64,000 nt of DNA from Nansenia antarctica. Taxonomy: Eukaryota; Chordata; Actinopteri; Argentiniformes; Microstomatidae. Each line of letters starts with the position of its first letter. The first letter of the stretch is position 1. Below, in pieces: positions 1-9,976 of the stretch. The notes beneath the pieces were generated by a model. It worked only from the letters and a program-made list of their open reading frames with translations, searched no databases and was not told where the DNA came from. The DNA lies in assembly GCA_963989245.1 (NCBI GenBank), contig OZ022339.1, positions 55,407,295-55,471,294 of the forward strand, read 5' to 3'. Made by a program: the position numbers and the translations under genes.

Positions 1-160
1 AACCAGCTCCTTCCCTTCTTGTGATTTTTTTTTTTTAAGTATTTTTTTTTCCCTTTCCTAACACCAGGGGAGCCACCCCTCCTAAATTTCGTTGTTTGGT
101 ACCTGTACTGTAGCAATGACAATAAAGTCCATTCATTCATTCATTCATATTAAAGACTGC
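1..160 (+). mobile_element. 3' tail of an L2/CR1-type LINE
   Basis: Poly-T-interrupted 3' UTR, a polyadenylation-like AATAAA and a terminal (ATTC)n repeat. The same tail is found at about 22220-22384 and 47040-47178, each time behind a reverse transcriptase ORF on the plus strand. Only the last 160 bases of this copy lie in the window. Confidence 0.85.
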
Positions 161-637
161 CAGCCTTTATTCAAGCAACAAAAACAGTACTCACTGAGTC
201 TGTTACTCACTACTCAGTGACCAACTGGTTTCAAGTTAAAACAATTTAAACAGCAGCATTCAGCATTGTAGAAAAAAATGAGTTACTGTCTGATTTCTAG
301 TTGTAGTGCCTTCAGTTCTCTTTCAGAGTATTCGTATCTCACTATGGGAACGCCCCCTGCGTGACCTCATCAGAAACTGAATTACACTGCGCCAGCCCAT
401 TGGCTGGCCCAGGCGACGCTTGTGTCACGAGGGACGGGACCCTCCGACTATATAACGGCATCTGTCGTCATTCAAACACCTTTGCTCCCTTCTCACTGGA
501 GCTGTGCGGGTGGCTAGAGCTTAACAGTCCACAGATACGAGCGACCACAACACACACACACTGTATGGAAAGTTTGAGCGGCAGTGACGGCCGCGCGCTG
601 CACTTAGTATTTATTCTTGATTATTTTGAACGTCTCG
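161..637. promoter_or_regulatory. GC-rich, promoter-like unique or LTR-derived segment
   Basis: No convincing protein is present. A short open frame (361-675) begins with GTG and has no family signature. The stretch near 395-480 has an inverted CCAAT box (CATTGGCTGG) followed by a TATA-like TATATAA about 45 bp later, the layout of a small polymerase II promoter or a retroelement LTR. No matching second LTR was found, so the identity is open. Confidence 0.25.
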
Positions 638-766
638 CTCAGCCCGTCAGTGACGGTGCAGTGTGTGTGTGTTAGCCCGTCAGTGACGGTGTAGTGTGTG
701 TGTGTGTTAGCACGTCAGTGACGGTGCAGTGTGTGTGTGTGTGTTAGCCCGTCAGTGACGGTGCTG
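638..766. repeat. Minisatellite with internal GT microsatellite, about 4 copies
   Basis: Four consecutive copies of CCCGTCAGTGACGGTGCAG followed by (GT)n and TTAG. Unit length grows from about 34 to 38 bp because the GT run lengthens copy by copy. The core GTCAGTGACGG is close to palindromic. Confidence 0.9.
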
Positions 767-848
767 AGCCGTGCTGTACGTTAACAAACACGTTTGTACA
801 GCTGTTCCTTTGTGTCGACCTCCCTCTGTGCCTAGAGACTCTTACACT

Positions 849-1325
849 AACGTTACCACCAGGTGCTAGCTAGCTACGGTAGCTAACGTTACCACCAGGT
901 GCTAGCCAGCTACGGTAGCTAACGTTACCACCAGGTGCTACCTAGCTACGGTAGCTAACGTTACCACCAGGTGCTAGCTAACTAAGGTAGCTAATGTTAC
1001 CACCAGGTGCTAGCCAGCTACGGTAGCTAATGTTACCACCAGGTGCTAGCTAGCTACGGTAGCTAATGTTACCACCAGGTGCTAGCTAGCTACGGTAGCT
1101 AACGTTACCACCAGGTGCTAGCTAGCTAAGGTAGCTAATGTTACCACCAGGTGCTAGCTAACTAAGGTAGCTAACGTTACCACCAGGTGCTAGCTAACTA
1201 AGGTAGCTAACGTTACCACCAGGTGCTAGCTAGCTACGGTAGCTAACGTTACCACCAGGTGCTAGCCAGCTACGGTAGCTAACGTTACCACCAGGTGCTA
1301 GCTAGCTAAGGTAGTTAACGTTACC
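849..1325. repeat. 36-bp minisatellite, about 13 copies
   Basis: Perfect 36-bp periodicity starting AACGTTACCACCAGGTGCTA and continuing with GCTAGCTACGGTAGCT. Copies differ by single substitutions (GCTAGC or GCCAGC, CGG or AGG, AACGTT or AATGTT). Each unit carries the palindromes AACGTT and GCTAGC. Confidence 0.95.
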
Positions 1326-1326
1326 G

Positions 1327-2085
1327 ATGCATCATCAGACAGAAATGAGCAACTGCGACTCCGCTGGCAGAAGGGTGAAAGAGGAGAAACGCTTTGAAAT
1401 GGATACCATTTCCACCGACATAAGAAATATTGCCTCTCACGTAGGCTATTATGAAGGAGTGCACACAAAGGATACGTGCACACTGCACATATCGTATTCG
1501 TCCATGTCCTGTACGCTTCACACTATATACATATATATTTTCTGTTCATATCATATTGATATTCATGCAAATATATTTACTTTTTACATTCATATTCATT
1601 GCACGTATAGCGCGAGGTTGACCACCGTCTGCATTGACTTCACAGTAATGTACGTCTTCATAAGGGTAACATTCCCGATTAGTCCAATGATTGTAATATC
1701 CATACAGTGAAGAACATGAACAGGCCCACTGTAGACAATTGACTATCATCCCCAAGTAGGCCTGTATGCATGTTATTTAATTATCTTGTATCCACCTAAG
1801 GTAAGGTGACCAGATTTCTCAGATGCAATCTGGGGACAGTGTTTCCCCTAGGTTTGCTGCCTTGGGAGGGTGGCATGGATCCTCCACCCCCCCCCCAAGT
1901 TATCTCTGCTGATTGAAACAAACTGTTACAGGACTCAATTTACAACAAGTCAAGCCATTTTTTACACATTTGTTTTTTTTATTACATTTATACATATTAT
2001 TTACATATTTACATTGTTACACTATGTCGGGCAAGTTGTCACATTGGATTATCAACGGATAAGAACACAACTAATTAATTGTGAA
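1327..2085. other. Intergenic stretch, nothing coding supported
   Basis: AT-rich sequence. A 127-codon open frame directly behind the minisatellite (1327-1710) has no recognisable domain and turns low-complexity (I/Y/H-rich) in its second half. Position 1800-1900 resembles a decayed transposon end with a poly-C run. The last 8 bases are the left TSD of the next element. Confidence 0.4.
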
Positions 2086-2567
2086 TAGGGATGCTCCGAT
2101 TTATCGGCCACCGATTTAAATCGGCCGATTTCACTCCAAATGACTCGATCGGTGATCGGCAAAAATGGCCGATCGCAAAAACCGATCTTTTTTTTTTTTT
2201 TTCCTTTTTTTTCTTTTCCTGGGGAAGACAGATAACTGAACAGAAAACATAGGAGGACGTAACAGTATGTAAACCATGAAGGCCACGTTTATGATGTCTT
2301 TTATACAGCCATATCGACTGACTTGGGCTTCAGGCCCTAACTGGGTGATAGGCCAGACCTTTACTATGCCATAAAAATGGGTCTGCGTTTGCTTGGTGCC
2401 TAATGGATCAAAACTTTTGTCTAAAAAGCAAAAAAATATGTAGGCTATCCAGTCAGTAGGCCTACAGTTATGTATTAAAAAAAAAATCGGTATCGGTATC
2501 GGTTGATCTTGAGGAAAAAAATCGGTGATCGGTATCGGCCCCAAAAATCCAGATCGGAGCATCCCTA
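2086..2567. mobile_element. Non-autonomous hAT element (MITE), 482 bp
   Basis: Terminal inverted repeats TAGGGATGCTCCGAT on the left and its reverse complement on the right, flanked by an identical 8-bp duplication ATTGTGAA (2078-2085 and 2568-2575). An 8-bp TSD is the hAT hallmark. The interior is non-coding, with several ATCGGTATCGG motifs near both ends and a T-rich tract. Confidence 0.93.
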
Positions 2568-2760
2568 ATTGTGAATATTGATTATCATTCCAAAACCAAA
2601 TTCAACTTCATTAAATAACTCAAAATTAAAACAATCATGCTTAGAGAATCTGGCAAATCATGCCTTTGAATCAAAACATTAATGCTGGCATGACCCCTTT
2701 TTTTCTTGTCTAAATTGACTGACGTATATAGCGCCCTACTCCAAATATCTTTACAGTCTC

Positions 2761-5700
2761 TCATTCCTCCTTTACCCACATAGTGTGCAACTTTTGTTGC
2801 TGCAGTGAATCTTTCTTGGTTTCTGAAAGAACACTTCTAATGCCTCCTGGCCCCTCTGGCCCATTTATAGATATCCGCATGCAGGCTGCAAGATGTTCCC
2901 CCTGCAGCCTGTTGCGGATGTTTGTCTTGACCTGCAAATACATTCATTTTAAATGTGATGGCTTAAAAATATATCTTAAAACAGTAAATGCCATTATGTG
3001 AGAGATATTTCTTACCCTGTTCATGGTGGAGAAGTCCCTTTCACAGTTTACACTGCTGGCTGGGACCGTCAGGGCAATGGCAGCCAGCTTGCTAATGGTG
3101 GGTATGAGGGTCCCAAATTCTTCATACTTTGAGGACAGCGCTGACAATATGGCCAGCTGAGTCTTGTTCTGAAAAGGTTCACATGATTAACACATGATAA
3201 TGTCATGTGAAAATGTTTGTCAGACATAAAGTTACCTTGAGTGGACCAGAGACCACTTGTTCCTTGAAAGGTGTCCATTCTTCAAGGACTGTGTCAACAT
3301 CGACAGTGGGACAAAACTTCTCCACCAGTGTCCTCAGGTGTGCATGAGCACTTTGGTTGGTGAGGGTAGCTGCCTGTGGACCCAGTATCCCAAAAGCAGC
3401 CAAGACTCCCACCTCACTGAAACGCCTCTCAAGATGGGCAATCAGGCCAATTAGATACGGATCCATCACCTGCTCAAACAAAAAGATATCAGTAAACTAT
3501 TAATCTAAATAAAACTGCACAGTGATTACATTTAAGTAACATCAATTAAAGCAGCCAAGCTACATAGTCATACTTGTGATCGAAATCTTTGCCAGAACTG
3601 CAGTGTGTTCCCAGGCCCTGTGTCATCTGGCTGTCCTCTTCTGCCTCTCTCCTGTTCGGCAGTGATGCTGAATGCACCCAGCCCCAAAGGGTCAAGGCTT
3701 TGGTTCAGCTTGTTCAAGTGTGAGCCGACAGGCTGATGATCCCCAGCATCCATTATGCCTTTTATTAAGGCCAGTGTGACAGAGACCTGGGAAATGAACC
3801 AAATTGACACCAAAATTGTGGTACCCTATATTTGCAGAAAATGCATGAAGTAGTTAAAATATTGCAGCTGATTTGGGTTATTAGTTACCTGCTCCTTGAT
3901 TGTCAGGAACATCACATCCTCCTTCTGAAATAACTTAGAGAGGCGTGCCAGGTGAGGGAGAACATCTGCTTGCAGGTGGAGGGCGGCAATGAAGCGATAG
4001 GTCGCTAGGAATGAGTACAATCCCTTAGCACCAGGACATTTCCGGGACTCAACCTCATCTGCCAAGGCTGCCAGTACAGCAGGGATGTTTCTTCTCAGGT
4101 TTTTTATGGCTTCATGCTGAGAGAGCCATCGTGTGTCCTTCACTTGCTAGTCAATGACAGATAAAACAGTTTATAAAAACAATGTAAGCTGTTTATTAGG
4201 ATTGGATACATAAACAAAGTTAAAAGAAAGAATGTAATATGCAAGTAAATGGGCATAAATATTCACACACGATATATCAATTTATTTAAAATGTAACATA
4301 TTTACCTTCACTTTCAGCTCACACACCCCAAGAACTTCTGCTGCTGACTTCAGGGAAGCAGAGCGGTTTGAACTGTTTCTGAAGTACAGGTGGAGCTGTT
4401 CAAGGTGGTCTCTGAATGTAGCCATGTAAGGCACATTTTCGGAAGCGTCTTTGCAGGCTAGAGCTAGCCGATGCGCAGCACAGTGGACACTGAGGAGCCA
4501 TGGCCATGCGTCCTTCAGCTGTTTTGCGACCCCATTGTTTTTCCCTATTGAATACATTTGTTAATCAAATTTAACAACGAATAAATTCTTAATCCACTAA
4601 TTCCATGTAAAGAAAAAACAAAAACAACAAGTTAACCTACCAGTCATGACTGCAGCGCCGTCAGTTCCTAGTCCAAATATCAGGTGTGTGGGGATGTTCT
4701 TAATTTTAATAACCTGTTTCACTGCTGCCACCACTGAATCTGCTTTCCCATCGGTCAGATATATGAGATCCAGGAATTGGCAGAAGAGCTTCCCCTCATT
4801 GTCCAAGTATCTAATAACATAATAACATTTTAGACATTTCCATCTCCCCCTCATATCAAATCAAATTCAAATCAAATTTTATTTAGTGCATTTCTCACAA
4901 AATGTGACCCAATGCACTTCACAAGAGCTAATATATTGAAATGTTATTAGTTGAAATGTTAAACTTTGATAGACTTTACCTCAGAATAATGTCCAGTTGT
5001 TTACAGACAGAGACATACTCATGAATTTCCAAGCCAATGGCTTGTGATTGTATGATGTCCCTTAATATTGGCTTTTCAATTACCCCTGCTAGAATTTCCA
5101 GCATTTCGTCAACTATTCTATGCGATCTATAGTTGGTAGTTTGGCCAATCTGAAAAATTGTTGGAAGGTTTTACATACAAGTAGGGCAGGCCTATACATG
5201 GACAATTAAATACCGTTTATTCATATGAATTCTTAAACACATGTATAAATAAATAAAAACATTGAATTGATTGTCAATTATAATGATCAGATAAGACCAA
5301 CAACAAACACAGAAAACAAAATGCATTACTTGCATTGCGAAATACGTTCAACTTGTCGAAGTAGGTGCAGCCCAAAAGTTCACCCAGTTGCAGCAAGGCT
5401 GGATAGTTAGTGTGGTGGGCTATTTCATGCTTAATGAGCCAATATAAGCACTTAAATGCCCCCACCACGGCCTCATGCTCCAGGACAACTGTGGGCTCAA
5501 ATGAGGTCAGGACTTTGTTGCCTGAAATAAAATGCAAAGGTTGACCACCCAGTCCACAAACAAGAAAGCAAGCAAGCATCATCAGTACAGTATCAAGGAG
5601 CCGTAACACTTATGATAACATTATAAATAAAATATATATTTTTTACCTGCTGTCAAACTTGACTGGCGCTGACAGGCTAATTTATGATGGTCAGATGAGA

Positions 5701-6021
5701 TGTGGTTGTCAAGTTTGTCCTTTCTGTAGGACTGGCAGGGTGACTCTATAAAAGTCCGGGTCTGGGTTCCTCTCACAACCCCCTGCCTGTGTTGCCTACA
5801 TATCCGGCAGAACATTCCTAAAACCAAAAATGAAAAATTCCCCATTCATTCTGTTTATGCCAATAATGGTAATAAAACGTTTTCACATGTTTATCTATTT
5901 TGCACCTAACCATACCAATATCGGTTTTGTAGAGCCAGGAGTACTTCTGCTCTGACAGCCAAGCTGGATCAAAGCCTGTCTTCCTGTGCTTGTCGACGCG
6001 TAGAGCTGTATCCGTGCTGGG
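2761..6021 (-). CDS. ZNF862-like protein (hAT-transposase-derived, TTF-type zinc finger)
   Basis: Twelve consecutive exons on the minus strand, all open and joined by GT-AG introns: about 5917-6021, 5647-5817, 5333-5521, 4981-5151, 4642-4811, 4307-4546, 3889-4150, 3577-3789, 3236-3473, 3017-3172 and the last, about 2761-2934; boundaries are by eye and a further small exon could be missed. The order of parts is: a motif around FDPAWLSEQKYSWLY, a TTF-type zinc finger (CRICRQ, later HHKLACQ), an RNase-H-like hAT core with GLGTDGAAVMTG and VHCAAHRLALACKD, DTRWLSQHEA, and a C-terminal hAT dimerisation segment ending in a TGA. ZNF862-like proteins are nuclear and of uncertain function. Intact frames argue for a maintained host-like gene, although an intron-containing transposon is not excluded. 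The true start lies upstream and was not found. Confidence 0.75.
4856..4930. repeat. Short interspersed retroelement tail inside an intron
   Basis: TCAAATCAAATTTTATTTAG followed by GTGACCCAATGCACTTCACA resembles the 3' end of common fish SINE/LINE copies (a CAAATTTTATTT head with a GTGCTTCACA-like stem). It lies in the intron between two exons of the ZNF862-like gene. Confidence 0.4.
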
Positions 6022-6189
6022 TTTGGTAGGACGGTTAACGTTGTTACTCAACTATTCTATTATGTGACTAGAACAAATATGATAATTTATAGACTTTATT
6101 GTTGAGCCACAAAGCCATCACTTTTTTTAAATTTATTTTTTTACTGTTTTGACACTAACAATCTTGACTTCACTATCTGTCCATTTTCT

Positions 6190-6700
6190 CACCTGGTTCT
6201 TCCTGCTCTTGCTCTCTCACTCTCTCTCTCTCTCTGTGTCATCTCCATCCTCCTCTCTCCCTCTTTGCACTGACAATCACACACAAACATATATGACAGG
6301 GTCTGGTTAAAAAGTCTGCAAGTCTGGCAACATCATTTTTCTGTTTTTTCACTACCTTTCATTATCTACCTGTCATCTGTCAGTGATGACATGCTGACAT
6401 GTTTAAATAGAAAAAATGTTTTGCTAATTCAAGATTCATGTTTTTTTATTGCCATGTGTGTCAAACGTTTATTACATCCTATTACAAGTAATGAAGGGGG
6501 GTGCTGAGGGTGCTGCACCAGAACCATAGGTTCTCAAGGCTACTTGTGGTCTTGACTACATGTCCACTTTCTCACCTGGTTCTTGCTGTCTCTTTGGTGT
6601 GCTGACTCCATCCTGCTCTCTCTCCTCCTCCTCTCCCTCTCTCTCCTCCTCTCTCCCTCTTTTGCTGTCCACCGAAAGGCAAACATAACAACCAGAATAT
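6190..6700 (-). other. Two related Glu/Arg-rich exon-like segments upstream of the ZNF862-like gene
   Basis: On the minus strand about 6589-6681 reads as an acidic/basic low-complexity peptide (SKRGREEEREGEEEEREQDG, then STPKRQQEPG) ending at a GTGAGA donor. About 6190-6260 is a degenerate relative ending at the same AACCAG|GTGAGA donor. The pair may be duplicated linker exons of the downstream gene. Near 6492 the string GGGGGGTGCTGAGGGTGCTGCACC matches the terminal region of the hAT element at 40330, so an element remnant is also present. The exon status is a guess. Confidence 0.3.
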
Positions 6701-6739
6701 GTATAATCTAATAAGAGGTATACATTGATCCATATCAAT

Positions 6740-8227
6740 TTATAACATCATTCTAATTGTATATTGGGTTGCTGTGGGCAATGCAGTCAGATAATGTCAT
6801 TTTGACTTGACTCTCTCACCTGAAAAACAATCTTATGTCCATCTATGGAAAAACAGACATTTCCAATGAGTGAGGGTTTGTTCCAATGCTTCAATCCACT
6901 TGTTTATTGTATTTTATTACCATAAAGCCCAATTCTAGCAGAATAAGACATATTGTATTATTACTACTACTATCTATTATTACTAATCACCTCTGAGCTA
7001 GCTAGCTAGCTTGCTAGTTCGTTAACACTATTCACACAATGGAACTATAGCCACTTTCTAGTCACCATGGAACTATAATATGACACTTTCTAGTTAAGTC
7101 ACAATAATAATGAACAATTTGAACCAATGTTTTCTGTCAGAAATACAGAAATTATATTTGCTACGGTTACTTACTTTCATCTGCTGACTTCCTTCATCTG
7201 TCTCTCTCTCACACACACACTCCCGCGCTAAACAATTATTCTCCGGGCGAAGCACGAGACTACTTGCGAACCAATGAGGTGCGTGTATGTAGGCTACTGG
7301 ACCGGAGTGTTAGAGCAAATTATTCAATAATGGCAGCCTGTTTCGTTTCAAGATGTATAAGAAAAGATATTTAATATTCTTCTGCAGAAGGAGGAAGTTT
7401 ACAGGTTCGCCAGACGCATCTGAACGATTCAAAGTTCCTCGTAAAGTCCAGATCATTCATTACGTCTCAGTATTTATGCACTCAGGTACCCCTAGGTAAG
7501 AGGTCCGCCCTCGGGTGGGGTCTAGACCAATCATGAGCAAGGGGTGTGGGTTTGTACATGGATGAAGATGATGGGGGATGAAGGTTAAGGGGGAATCGGC
7601 CCCCACTTTCTCCTAGACACACAAAGGTGGAAAAGGCACACAAAGGCTATAACTGGTTTAGTCCACTTCTGGAGTACTGGGTCTGGGGAACACAAAGGTC
7701 CAAAACTGCTCTAGGTGGCTTAGTTAATTCAGATGCAGGTCAGAAGTGAAAGAGAGCAATCAGGTCATTGTAATCATTTAAATGTGTCTGTTGTCTAGCC
7801 AATGTCAAGCTTCAAGTAGAGAAACTGGTTTCATTGTGTGACAACAGGAAATCATTTTCTATAGCTTGCTGTAGATATTCAATTTAAGATGATGGAGTTT
7901 GAATCTTAAATGTAGCTTATTACATATAATAATTTTCTCTCACATTCCACACTTGACTGGTAAAAGCAATGGAAAGGGTAGATTTGATCATCGACATGCG
8001 GACGGAGGAGGTAACTACTGTTACTACTGTTACTTTACTTGTTACTACTGTTACTGCTGCTGTTACTGTCTCTGCTTGTTTGAACTGTAGAACACTGTTG
8101 GTCTTCTTCTTGCTGCTAACGCTGGCTGTATCTAACGCTAGCTGCTATAGCTATAGCTATGTTAGATTACCCTGACTAAGAATGTAACAATCTAGCCTCG
8201 AGTCAAGTCACTACTAGTAGTAGTAGT
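6740..8227. other. Intergenic stretch, possible upstream region of the ZNF862-like gene
   Basis: No supported coding region. Features seen: a GCTAGCTAGCTAGC palindrome near 6997, a CT-rich tract and CCGCGC-containing sequence near 7200-7260 that could be a minus-strand promoter, and a TTACTAC-type simple repeat at 8010-8070. An ATG at 7969 opens a frame ending at a possible GTAACT donor (about 8010), too short to call a gene. Confidence 0.3.
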
Positions 8228-8778
8228 TAGGGTTGGGTATCGCCACTGATTTCCCAAAACGATTCGATTCCGATTCACAGCTCCCGATTTGATTCCGATT
8301 CGATCTAGTTACAATATACATTTTTTGCTTGAATATGAAAGAGATTCTCCAAACTAATGCTATAAATGGTTCAAGGAACCCTATAACATGTAGCATTGTT
8401 AAACATATCAATGAATTGACTCCAAAGCAGTTACATGAATGTACTTTTTATTTACATATGACTTTGCTTTTGTCCAGCTCATCTCTATCGTCAAATTTTT
8501 TAAATCCAAAATGCACCCAGACATCTGACTTTAAGCCTGGTGGTGACTTGAGTGTCCCTGCCATCGCCATGTTTTTAGATTTTAGTGTTGAGACCTCACG
8601 TTGCGTGAGATATGATAAATTCTTGTAGCGCGAGATCTGGCCACGAGATCTCGTTGCGGGTTGAAGCTGCAAGCAAAAAAAAAAAAAAAGCTCGATCTCG
8701 GGATTTATGAATCGATAATCGCTCATTTAATGAAGATCGATTCAGAATCGGGAAATCGATTTTTTGAACCCAGCCCTA
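8228..8778. mobile_element. MITE with TAGGGTTGGG / CCCAGCCCTA ends
   Basis: Left end TAGGGTTGGGTATCG and right end AACCCAGCCCTA are imperfect inverted repeats. Next to them are inverted arms rich in CGATTC and ATCGATT. I could not find a clear TSD (GTAGTAGT on the left, TAGGATAG on the right), so the superfamily is not settled. Small open frames inside have no domains. Confidence 0.65.
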
Positions 8779-8807
8779 TAGGATAGCTACTGCCCAGTGA
8801 GCAAAAT

Positions 8808-9035
8808 TGCGTTGAAAAGACATCTAAAAGACGACTTTCCCCTACGTCTATTCTACATCCGGATTTGGTTGACGTTGCAAGGTCAAAAGACGTAGTTTTT
8901 AGGTCGTTGAAAAGACGTGGTTTTCAGGTCGTTGAAAAGACATGGTTTATAGGTCGTTGAAAAGACGTGGTTTTCAGTTCGTTGAAAATACGTTGTTTTC
9001 AGTTCGTTGAAAAGACGTTTTCAGGTCAAATGATC
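8808..9035. repeat. 25-bp tandem repeat (GTTGAAAAGACGTGGTTTTC)
   Basis: Six or so copies of a 25-bp unit around GGTCGTTGAAAAGACGTGGT, with variants at two or three positions. They are preceded by CTGCCCAGTGAGC, a start often seen at fish repeats carrying AAAGACGT arrays. Probably the internal array of a MITE-like element; only this segment is recognisable. Confidence 0.75.
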
Positions 9036-9268
9036 GACGTCCTGCTTTTGGCCAACCTGATTATGTACGATGTAGGGAAAAAAACAATGCTCCCTCCCAT
9101 ACCTAGAACATTTCTGTAAAAAAAAATCTAACTCTTGAATCAAATCTGCCATACATGTACATGATTTTACATTGGCATAAGAAAAACAAGTACCATTTAT
9201 TAAATACACATGTACTTTATTAAGCATAAAATAAAATAAAATGCATTGAGGAATACGTTCAGAAAGAA

Positions 9269-9412
9269 CTGCTCCCAAGGCAGAACAATACTTGGAGTGA
9301 TAGAGACCAGCATGGCCCCTGCGCGTGCAAGGATGACACGCACATTCAGGAAGCTTTCCTTATTTTACACAATTTCCCCACGGGGATTAATAAAGTATCT
9401 ATCTAATATTGC
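9269..9412 (+). pseudogene. U6 snRNA retropseudogene joined to a LINE 3' tail
   Basis: 9269-9365 follows the U6 snRNA order of blocks: GCTC, GGCAG.ACA, ACTTGGA.GATA.AGA, then AGCATGGCCCCTGCG, AAGGATGACACGCA, and a 3' end ending in TATTTT, with small insertions (GCGCGTGC) and substitutions. Immediately behind the U6 end comes CAATTTCCCCACGGGG and AATAAAGTATCTATCT, a LINE-type 3' tail with a small CCCC/GGGG hairpin and (ATCT)n. The fusion at the exact U6 3' end is what template switching by LINE reverse transcriptase produces. It is not a functional U6 gene. Confidence 0.8.
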
Positions 9413-9705
9413 AAAATACCACAGAATATTGCACAAAAATCGAGTTTTTCCCCTGGTAAAAATACAAAAAACCACAGAATATTTAAAAAAATAAAAATAA
9501 TACAAAATACCACAGAATATATACCACAGAATATTCCAAAATATTGCACAAAAATCGAGTTTTTCCCCTGGTAAAAATACAAAAAATACAAAATACCACA
9601 GAATATAAAAAAAAATACAAAAAATACAAAATACCACAGAATATATACCACAGAATATTCCAAAATATTGCACAAAAATCGAGTTTTTCCCCTGGTAGTC
9701 ATTGT
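9413..9705. repeat. AT-rich tandem repeat, period about 115-125 bp
   Basis: The block AATATTGCACAAAAATCGAG followed by TTTTTCCCCTGGTA occurs three times (about 9428, 9541 and 9664), separated by AAATACCACAGAATAT sub-repeats of about 25 bp. It begins right at the LINE tail behind the U6 copy. Confidence 0.85.
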
Positions 9706-9715
9706 CCTTTGGGCC

Positions 9716-9949
9716 TTAGACGTTAAGGTGTAGGGTGAAGAGATGGGTCTTCAGTCTCCGACGGAAGATGGGGAGTGACTCTGCAGTTCTGACAGCCGTG
9801 GGAAGTTCGTTCCACCAGCGGGGAGCCAGTATCGAGAAGAGACGTGACCGGGCACCATGGCAGCCGCGTTGGCGTAATGATGGTGGGGCCAGTCGGCCGG
9901 CAGATGTGGAGGGGCGGAGGGGGCGGGATGGAGTTTGAGGGGTGACCAT
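9716..9949 (-). mobile_element. LINE reverse transcriptase C-terminal fragment
   Basis: The minus strand encodes 77 aa with LAPRWWNELPTAVR and RRRLKTHLF, the C-terminal signature of fish L2/Rex-type LINE polymerases, ending in a stop codon. All upstream ORF2 sequence is missing, consistent with 5' truncation. Confidence 0.8.
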
Positions 9950-9976
9950 CGCTTGCAGGTAGGCAGGTTGCCTTCT

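Noticed and set aside
361..675. 104-codon open frame next to the first minisatellite
   Set aside because: Starts with GTG, has no domain and ends in the GT repeat. More likely promoter/LTR-like non-coding DNA.
638..1325. Possible CRISPR array (regular repeats)
   Set aside because: Units are contiguous tandem repeats with no unique spacers, in a vertebrate genome.
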